From positions 3,038,001-3,102,000 of the forward strand of contig WWBZ02000040.1 of assembly GCA_011503125.2 (NCBI GenBank): a stretch of 64,000 bases of DNA. The letters are read 5' to 3'. The notes below the pieces were generated by a model. It worked only from the letters and a program-made list of their open reading frames with translations. It was not told the DNA's origin and made no database searches. Every line of letters starts with the position of its first letter. Positions within the stretch are counted from its first letter, which is position 1. The DNA comes from Botryosphaeria dothidea (taxonomy: Eukaryota > Ascomycota > Dothideomycetes > Botryosphaeriales > Botryosphaeriaceae). The translations under genes and the position numbers were made by a program. Positions 56,144-64,000 of the stretch are shown here, in pieces.

Positions 56144-59100
56144 TTATGCATAGTACCTAATGAGTCAGTCAGTCTAACATGCCAACGCAAACATACAAGA
56201 GGCCTGAAAACATACCTGGGCTCATCGAAGACATGGTACCGATGTCCCCTGACACCCTGGCCTCTAAACAGCGTCGGGAAGCGCAGACCGTACGGCACGT
56301 TGTTCTCGTGGACGAAGTCGTCCGAGCCCTCCGGCTGACCGACGACGAACTTGCCGACCTGCAACTCCGTATCCGTGATGGTGCTCCTGCTGACTCTAGC
56401 GTAGCCGACGCGCCTGAGGTGCTTGTACAGGATGTACTCGCACCAGCGGTCCCAGTCGCTGGGGTCGATGTCACGCATGCCGCTGATATCGCTCACGTAT
56501 GTGTTGTAGTTGCCCTCCTTGGGCTTGGTGACGAGGTAGCTGAGCAGGATGCTGGGTCGGGGCGACGAGCCCATGAGGTTGGCCAGGTACTCGGACTGCA
56601 GTCTGCGGTCCTCTGGGTCTTCCTCCTGACCCGAGTGGAAGACGAAGACGTCGACCAGCTCGCCATAGCAGTCGAGCGTGGCATGGATGGCAGGGGCCAG
56701 TTCGCCGACAGGTGATGGCAGCAGGTGGTGCGTCGAGTTTAAGATGGGGAATTTGGAGAGCAGCGCCGCTCCCCAGGTGTGCTTGTTGGGGCCCGGGCCA
56801 TAATCCACGTACATTCCGAGGTCTTCAGCAAGGTACTGGGTCGTGTCACGGTTGCCCATGATGATGCGCTCAGTGTCGCTCTCAAGCAGACCAATGACGT
56901 CAACTTCCATCTCCTTAATCAGATCACGCATCCGGCGCTCAGATGACCACATGTCATTGTCCAGAGTGAAGTGAATGGTCCAAATGCCGGCGGTGATGAC
57001 TTTATCGTTCGCATGATACGGAGTGTAATCGTAGGATGGGAAACGAAGGTAGGCAATGGAGGCGCCAAGCAACTCAAGCCCAAGCAGCACATACAAGTAG
57101 TATGAGCGCGTCTTGCGAGCGGAGGCTGTTGCGGGCTTGCGCATCTTTGAGTAGGCCGCGTTGTTGGGTGAAGCAATAGAAGCAAAGACACCGGCACCGA
57201 TGCAAAGCATTGTAGCAGTCATGACCCAGTCGGTGTGCTCGCGCATCAGGGGACCACCCGGAACAAAAGCGTAAGCCACGACCCAGACGTGGGCGAGCAC
57301 CAAGATGTTGTAAATGAGGAATCCCAAGCCGAATGTAGTCGCAGGGCTGTGACGCGCTGCAGAAGAGATGAGGACTGGCGCAACGGCCATAATGTAAGCA
57401 GCCAATGCAAGAGCACCGTAGTATCCGAACCAGTTGTGGAATCCAGTCAGAACAGCCGCACCAACAGCTCCAATGCCGTAGAATGCCCAGCTTCCCGCGA
57501 GCCTCGGGTAGAAAAGTCCAATAGTCAGGCCGGCGCCCATAGCGAAGAGAGTATAGGCACCATGGGGGACCGAGAGAGGACCGCGAACCGGGTATCCTTC
57601 CCAAACCCAAAGAATCATGGTGCTGGTGTCCGAAAGCAAGGAGTGCATAGCAAAGAAAAGACCAGCAAGACCAAGCCCTGATAGTACAGGCGATCCCTTC
57701 TGTGGGCCAGGAGCGGGAATGTCCGCAGTACTGCTTGCGGTAAACCTAGTGGAGCGGAAAATGGCAAGAATAGCCAGCGCGATGCCGAGCTTGTTCCAGC
57801 CACCGTTAGGGGCATGCATGATGGGCCAGACGGGATTATTGGTCCAGCAGGCGAACTTGGCAATGCTCGAGGTAAGTAGACCAAGCGTGAAGGCTGAAAT
57901 GCGGGCTTCCAGGCGATGAGGCTGAGAACGCTCAGCGTAGAAAGTAGCCGCCCACCCAAGGCAGGACATCCACAGACCGAATCCAACGGCGAAGAGACGC
58001 TTGTCTGGGGCCGTGACGAGGTAGGACAGGAGCCCAGAGAGGGAAGCGAGATGGACGACACGGAGGTTCCGAATGACCAAGTTACGAAGAGATCGAATTC
58101 CGAGCAGGGACGGGGAGACCGTGCACATGACCATGACTTCGTAGCCGGAAATACCCATGTACCACAGGGGAAAGTCTGTCAAAGTTAGAAATGCATCATA
58201 CATAGGCGACTGCTAGGATCTTACACCAAACGCAGAGACCGAGAGAAGTGAGCATGGTCCAGAACACGAACTACGCAAAAGTTAGGGAGACACTTCAGCC
58301 CAGGGAGCATCGCAAACCTACGCCATTGTAGATATCTGCAGCAGCATCGAAGAAAGCAGGCCAGGAGAAACCTGCGGCATAGAGGTCTGCAATCTCGCGG
58401 TTTTTCCTGTGTCACTTAGCTGTGTGAACTTGGTGAAGAGTTGGGAGAAACATACTCCTTCTCTACAATGCGCTCGGCTTGAGAGTTTCTGCAGATCAAG
58501 AACATATCAGAACTGGACTTTAAATGGCCTATTTCTTCCTGCCTAGAAGCTATCTACTTCGGAAGCCAAGAAACGTACCCTCTACTGACACCTCTGATGT
58601 CCCTGACGACAATCTCGAAGCCAGAAAAGTCAAACACCGTGACCGCGTCAAATGCAACATCAAGAAGGACGAGCGTCCACTCAAAGAATGCATAGATGGT
58701 GTAGGCTATACTTCGGTATCAGCAATTGTATGGCCGATAGAGTAGAGCTCAACTTACCTCCCGGAACCTTGTGGACCTTGTGCTGGATGAAGAAGTACAC
58801 CAACGGTACGATTGTTCCGAAGAAACTAGTTGCAAAGATCTTGCGGTATTTGATGGCCTTTACGTTAGACGGGCTCAGAACGTAGCAGCCATAGGTCCAC
58901 GGAATGGTAGCGACCAGGTAAGAAATCATGAAGATGTCGTGCCAGTCATGGTCGTCGGTGGAAGTAATGTAGGTCCAACCACCGCAGGTCAGGGTGCGAA
59001 AGATGCCAACGCCGGCGATAAACTTGGGTAGAGTCGCGTTCGGCCTTGCGGTGAGAATGTACCACAGTGCAACAAGCGCGAATCTTGGGCCTATTAACGC

Positions 59101-59576
59101 GCCTTAGCACCCCTTCCGACATATCCGTTATCCTATTTTCATACCAGCAGTCAAGGCAATGAAAACCTGGAAAACACTGCGCTCAGGGTAGCGGTCACCA
59201 ATGGTCGCTGACACGGATGGGAACCATTCTTGCGGATATCCGTAGTGTTCGTTTTGCACGATTTTTTGGTAATGAAGAGACCTAGACGGCACCAATCAGC
59301 TTGTATATGTTTGACCGGGAAATGGGCCTTACACTCCGACAAGGAGAGCTCCCAGAAAGGCCGCTATTTGTCTGGTCAGAGGTGGATCGTGTATACTGTG
59401 TTGTAGAGGCTCTCGCAGGCATACCATAGGCGACCACAGTGTGTGTATACGAAACCCATTTGCCATTGAACTGCACGCAAGAGAAGATCAGCAAATGCGA
59501 CGCGCTCTGAGGGATCAATGGAGAGGCGGCGGGAGCTTACGGCTGCGACGGTGTCGCCATCCTTGTACTTCGCCAT
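56144..59576 (-). CDS. CWH43: GPI-anchor ceramide remodelase CWH43
   Basis: Eleven exons (59576-59541, 59470-59425, 59363-59333, 59281-59145, 59090-58758, 58705-58579, 58488-58456, 58406-58322, 58270-58225, 58175-56216, 56156-56144) give 948 residues. The N-terminal part is a Frag1/DRAM/Sfk1-type multispanning domain with [21 protein letters not shown] second multispanning region follows, then a lumenal endonuclease/exonuclease/phosphatase-fold domain (about 650-948) with [13 protein letters not shown] and [15 protein letters not shown] blocks. Yeast Cwh43 exchanges the diacylglycerol of GPI anchors for ceramide in the ER and affects the cell wall. The single protein fuses the two halves, as in yeast. 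The last exon is only 13 nt and adds the conserved ending RYYA plus stop. Confidence 0.93.
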
Positions 59577-59999
59577 AGCTTCTTAACAACTGGCCATCCG
59601 ACGACGGAGACGAAGGGAAAGAGCGAAGGAGATGCAAAAGAGTGTGGAGAACAGAATCGTGGGAGTCCGTCGGTGGCCGAATGCAAGTGCAACGGCCGTA
59701 GGAGGTAAGAGTGTGGAGAAGTCTCCTGATGGAGGGATGGTGATGGAGGTGCAGGGCGAGGCGGCGCTGGTGCTCTTCGGACAACGCGGGAGTCGGCCAG
59801 CGCGCCCGCCCGCCAAGCAAGCCAGGGTCCGCGTCTGCATGTGCTGCACTTCCGCCCCGGCCAAAAAAAGTTCAACGCCGCCCAGCTACACCATCCGCGA
59901 CTGATTTCCCCGCCAACACCAAGCCGACCGGGCGTGTTTCTGCTGCGCACTACCTCACATCACCCTTGACTCGCCCGGCAAGAAAGGAAAGCACGCAAC
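59577..59999. promoter_or_regulatory. divergent promoter, CWH43 / UTP6
   Basis: The 423 bp between the two divergent start codons should contain both promoters. I see no specific site I would name. Confidence 0.55.
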
Positions 60000-61382
60000 A
60001 TGGCCGGCGCCGACAAAGCGCGCTTTTACCTCGAACAGTCCGTTCCCGAGCTGCGAGAGCTCGAGCGGAAGGAGTTATTCTCCAGGGTAGGTGCGCTCTG
60101 CTCTTCGAGTAGTTTGACATGCTCATGCTGACGAATCCAGGATGAAATCACTGCCATTGCCAAGAAGAGGAGCGAATTCGAGCACATTCTTAACGGTCGC
60201 GGAACCTCGTCTCCCTCAGACTATGCGCGCTACGCCGAATACGAAATGAACCTGGAGTCGCTGCGGAAGAAGAGGGCTAAGCGCATGGGAGTCAAGGCGG
60301 GCGGCCATAGTGGGCAGCGCCGCGTCATGTTCATCCTTGACCGCGCCACGAGAAAGTTTCATGGCGATCTCGCTCTCTGGTTCCAATACCTTACCTACCT
60401 ACGCTCGCAAAAATCGACAGGCAAGAAGTTGAAGGAGGTTTTGACATCAGTGCTTCGCATGCATCCGACGAAACCAGATCTTTGGGTGTGGGGTGCCCGC
60501 ACCGCCCTGGATGTGGATGCCGACATGACTAGCGCGAGAGGATACATGCAGCGCGGGCTGAGGTTTTGCAAGAATTCGAGGCAGCTATGGCTGGAGTATG
60601 CGAAGCTGGAGATGCTCTATGTCGCCAAGATTGCGGCCAGAAGGCAAATTTTGGGACTGGATCAGGAACGAAAGAAGAAAGAAGTGGCAGACGATCCAGA
60701 CGCGGACATGATTGCTCTTCCGGATGTCACAGCAGAAGACATCAATCCCAGCCTGGCCAAGGACGACGGCGTGGATGAGATAGCGCTGCAGAACCTCGCC
60801 AACACGCCTGTGCTCCAGGGTGCCATCCCGCGCGCTATCTTTGACGAAGCCATGAAGCAGTTCCAGAACGATCCCAAATTGGCCGAACAGTTCTTCGATA
60901 TGTTCGCTGAGTTTGACCGGACGCCATGCACAAACAGTCTGCTGCAGTACATCGTTGATACTCTTAACAAGAGAAACCCGACAGCTGTCTCAACCCAAAT
61001 CTGCAACTTTAGGCTGCCTGTATTTGGCCTTGAGCCGACTTCCCCAGAGTTCCCGAGTGCCGTTGGAAAATCTCTCCAGAGCATCAGAACATCCCTACAA
61101 CAATCACCGCTTACAAAGCATCAGTTGGCGGAGAAAGCTATCATGTGGCTTGTGCCCATTCTCCGCCAGGAGGAGTTGGACGACGCTTTGCGGAAGGTCT
61201 TGTCTGCTTCTCTTCGCCAACATATCCGCGCACTACAGAACGAGGAGCAGTTTGCAAATATCGTTTCTGCGTTGCAGCAAGCAAAGCATACAGACGATTT
61301 GCGCATACTCTTCGAATACTGGGCCAAGCAGTGGCCTGGCAGCGACCGCCTGCTTCAAGCGCAGGCAGCGATGGAGGTTTGA
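60000..61382 (+). CDS. UTP6: U3 snoRNP component UTP6
   Basis: Exons 60000-60086 and 60141-61382 give 442 residues. The N-terminus (KARFYLEQSVPELRELE) and the segment ITAIAKKRSEFEHIL are the UTP6 signature, followed by half-a-TPR (HAT) repeats such as LWFQYLTYLRSQ, LWVWGARTALD and LWLEYAKLEMLY. Utp6 is a subunit of the UTP-B part of the small-subunit processome, needed for early 18S rRNA cleavage in the nucleolus. The length matches yeast Utp6 (440). The gene is convergent with the ICT1-like gene (93 bp between stops). Confidence 0.93.
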
Positions 61383-61475
61383 GCCAGACAATTCTGGTTT
61401 TCTTCACGGAATATTCACGCCACACTCTGAGGATTCCAGCAGCCAGACACTTTTTTGGGGAAGAAGACAGATACC

Positions 61476-62220
61476 TTAGTAATCCGGGCTTCCTCCCTTC
61501 CTCGCACTCTTTTTGCTGCTGTTGAACTTCTTCGTCTTGAGTCTAGCTTCGTTGCTAGCTTTTTCTCTGGATGGGATGTAAGTCTTCGTATTGATGAAGA
61601 GGTTCAGAGGGCACTCACAGTTTCCGGACTCGCTCCTTCTGCTCTTCTGAGGTCTCGCCGGGCACAGCACTCGTGCCAGCGTCGACAATCAGTTGATGGA
61701 GTTTCCGGAAGCAGGCGTGGACGTTGTCAGTCTGCTTTCTGCTGTCGTCGGATTGGATGACAAGCGCATTGGAGTTAGCGGCGTAGTAGCGCGAGGAGCG
61801 CATCTCCTGGTGGAGAAGGGCTGGTAAAAGTGGTAGCAGGGCGTCAAGGGGAACGCGCAGGGTGGCCTTGGAGCTGACTCTGAACGGGCGTCAGTAGTTG
61901 CCTAGATAGGAAAAGCCGAGAAGGCAATACTTGTTCACGTTTTGGCCGCCGGGTCCCGAGGATCTGCTGAATGAGACATCGCATATGTTTTTGGGAATGG
62001 TCTCCGGATCGAGGTTCTGCAGCCATTTTCGGGCAGCGGCCAGGTCCTCCTCAGACGCTGCGGCAGGCTGACGGCGCGATGCCAGCGGACGGGCGTGCAG
62101 AGTCGGCAGGACAGGCAGGGCTGGTGCGGGTGCGGGCCGCAGGGCACGCGCATTGGCGTGACGGGGCGCCAGACGGCGGCGCAGGAGGCGTAGCGCGGGG
62201 CCGGTGACGTGGAGGGCCAT
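61476..62220 (-). CDS. mitochondrial ICT1-like peptidyl-tRNA hydrolase
   Basis: Exons 62220-61931, 61879-61619 and 61566-61476 give 213 residues. The Arg-rich, acid-free N-terminus (about 50 residues) is a mitochondrial targeting sequence. The catalytic GGQ motif (91-93) lies in SSGPGGQNVNKV, the core of codon-independent release factors. The C-terminus is Lys/Arg-rich (KTKKFNSSKKSARKGG), the tail that enters the mRNA channel of stalled ribosomes in human ICT1 and bacterial ArfB. The protein therefore rescues stalled mitoribosomes by hydrolysing peptidyl-tRNA. The yeast relative is Pth4. It lacks stop-codon recognition domains. Confidence 0.9.
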
Positions 62221-62714
62221 GGTCTGGCAGGGTCAGAGGGAAACGCGATGGAGCGATTGCTGGGGGAGTTTGGCCTTGGGTGCTGCGCTGGTTGCGACCG
62301 GCTTGGCTTGCTCTCTCAGAATAGCGCGTGCGCGTGTTCGCCGCCGCGGCCCGAGCAGGCCCGATCTCGCTTTTCTGCTGTCGAACCCTCCCCACTACTC
62401 CGTAGCCTCACTCTCCCACTGCTACTGCTGCTGTCACCGTCGTCGTCGTCGCCGCTGCTGCTCAGCCCACCCTCTCCCCAACGGCCGCCCGCCGCAACAG
62501 ACCCCGCCCCAGTGCCCCCCGGCCTCTGCCTCAGCGTCGTGCCCCCAGCCTTGCGTCTGACCATAGCGCCGCCAGTGTTGCCGTCCGTCTGGCTGCTCTG
62601 CCCGCCTTCTCGCCCGTCTGCAGCCAGCTCGCACGCCGCTCTCCACGTATGCTTTGAGTTGAAGCGTGGCCTGCATCCCCTCCGCGGCTGCCCGCTAAGC
62701 GTAGCTCTGTCTAG
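62221..62714. promoter_or_regulatory. divergent promoter, ICT1-like / NAB3-like
   Basis: The 494 bp between divergent starts includes a long pyrimidine-rich tract (about 62390-62600) that leads into the plus-strand gene, as in many fungal promoters. No gene is seen. Confidence 0.5.
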
Positions 62715-63957
62715 ATGACGACCAGAAGCCCGCCAGTAGAGCCTGAGGAATTCCGCGGCCAGACATTGACGCCCGTCTCACCGAAGCCCATTCACTACCC
62801 TGCGCCCGCCAACATTCCCGTGCTTGAGAAGCAGATGGATCCCGTCTTCAATGACACAGCAACCCATTATCCGCCCGATGACGCCCAGCAAGACAAGCAG
62901 AGCACCCACTCGTCGGCCGACTCGCTGTATGCCGACCAGCCGCAGCAGGAGCAGCCGCGCGATCCGCCACCGCAGCAGGACGACGAGTACGCGCGGTCGC
63001 TGGCGTTTGAGGATGGAGAGGGCGCGGATAATCAGGATACCTCAAAAATCCAGAACTTCGCAAATTCGAGCTCCGTCCCCGCTGATGCGCCCAGTGACGC
63101 TGCCCAGCCGCCCTACGCCTCCAGCCAGCCCTATGCACCGCCCAACGGCAATGACGGCGGCGTTGACTTCCAGGCCCTGCTGGACAACCTAGCCAATGCC
63201 TCCATTCCTGCCGACCAGAATGCTCAGCAGCAAGCCAACCCATCCCACGTGCCTGCTCCGCCCGTTCAGACGTCTGCGCTGCCCGGCAATCCCAACCTCC
63301 CTCCTCGCCCTCCGCCTCAAGAGAAGCCTGCCACGCATCCCAACTACACGCCCGGAGATGACATTCGCTCCTACCACCCACACAGCCAGAAGAATCCCGC
63401 CGCCTCCTACCGCGCCCAGCCCGGTCTGCCGCCCTTGATGACCCAGGGTCAAGCGCCGGGTACCGCCGGCGCGGCCCTTCCCCAGGCTGCATACCAGCAA
63501 ACCCCTGTCTCGGCAATGTCGCAGCGCACTGCCAGCCCAGCAACCCCCAGCTACCGCCAGCGCGACTCGATCGATCGTCGCTCCGACCGTGACCAGGTCG
63601 ATGACAGCGACGTGCCATGGGGTCCTGACGTGCAGAAGCTGTACGACGAATTCCTGCAGGATGAACGAGTGTACGTGACCGAAGGCCAGTGGGATAAGTT
63701 CCCGCCCAACTCGCGCCTGTTTATTGGTGGGTTTTCCAGACCAGCAGTGAAGGATGGTGCAAGACCTGACCGCGCAGGCAACCTACCAACCGAGAAAGTG
63801 ACCAAGCGCGACCTCTTCCACATCTTCCACCGCCATGGAAAGCTCGCCCAGATTTCCATCAAGCAGGCCTATGGCTTTGTTCAGTTTTTGGATGCCGGCG
63901 CTTGCCTGCGGGCCCTCCAGTCGGAGCAGGGACAGGTCGTGCGGGGAAGGAAGATGC
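62715..63957 (+). CDS. NAB3-like RRM protein (5' part, cut by window edge)
   Basis: Visible exons are 62715-63726 and 63778-63957 (397 residues); a GTAAGT donor at 63958 opens an intron that runs off the window. The first 310 residues are Pro/Gln/Asp-rich and disordered. Then comes WGPDVQKLYDEFLQDERVY, followed by an RRM: RNP2 as LFIGNLP (restored by splicing) and RNP1-like AYGFVQF, with the short loops and ISIKQAYGF core seen in yeast Nab3 and hnRNP C. Nab3 works with Nrd1 to end short Pol II transcripts; a similar job is likely but not certain. The 51 bp intron is stop-free and in frame. Confidence 0.82.
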
Positions 63958-64000
63958 GTAAGTCGTTTCTGCATTTCCCATACTTGATGATGCTGACTTG

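Overview
The window is nuclear DNA of a filamentous ascomycete (Pezizomycotina). Evidence: most genes are cut by short 41-170 bp GT-AG introns with CTRAC-like branch points, intergenic DNA is GC-rich without RIP-like AT islands, and the gene set is typical of the group (several MFS families, CWH43, SPX-RING, JJJ1, UTP6, a chimeric terpene synthase, fungal P450s). A dothideomycete is a guess only. I assembled 20 complete gene models plus one cut by the right edge. In each, exon lengths sum to a multiple of three and joins restore conserved motifs.

Layout. 0.8-21.4 kb: a DHA1-type drug/polyamine MFS exporter, an allantoate-permease-type MFS carrier, a cytochrome b5-acyl-CoA dehydrogenase fusion, a ubiquitin-like/AN1 zinc-finger protein, a 7.6 kb stretch with no recognisable gene, and a monocarboxylate-type MFS carrier. 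23.7-27.3 kb: JJJ1 (ribosome biogenesis co-chaperone) divergent from an SPX-RING E3 ligase that ends in a CaaX box. 27.7-32.6 kb: a divergent pair of secreted proteins, one an HExxH metallopeptidase-like protein with a probably lost third zinc ligand, the other a 744-residue protein with four tandem Cys-rich modules. 32.8-33.7 kb: a small ABM-like protein. 34.0-42.6 kb: a terpenoid gene cluster with a two-domain terpene synthase (cyclase plus prenyltransferase) and two P450s. 43.0-48.4 kb: a 1109-residue coiled-coil protein divergent from a PML1/SNIP1-type FHA splicing factor. 50.6-52.5 kb: a PHO84-type phosphate transporter with three CACGTG boxes upstream. 55.0-64.0 kb: a small secreted protein, CWH43, UTP6, a mitochondrial ICT1-like release factor and the start of a NAB3-like RRM protein.

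How genes fit together. The terpene synthase should make its own C20 or C25 prenyl diphosphate and cyclise it, and the P450s would oxidise the hydrocarbon. The synthase and first P450 share a divergent promoter, and a similar GC-rich motif occurs upstream of the synthase and the second P450. The SPX-RING ligase and PHO84 both belong to phosphate homeostasis but lie 23 kb apart.

Most novel material: the terpenoid cluster with its 14-copy NG-hexapeptide linker, and the divergent secreted pair at 27.7-32.6 kb.
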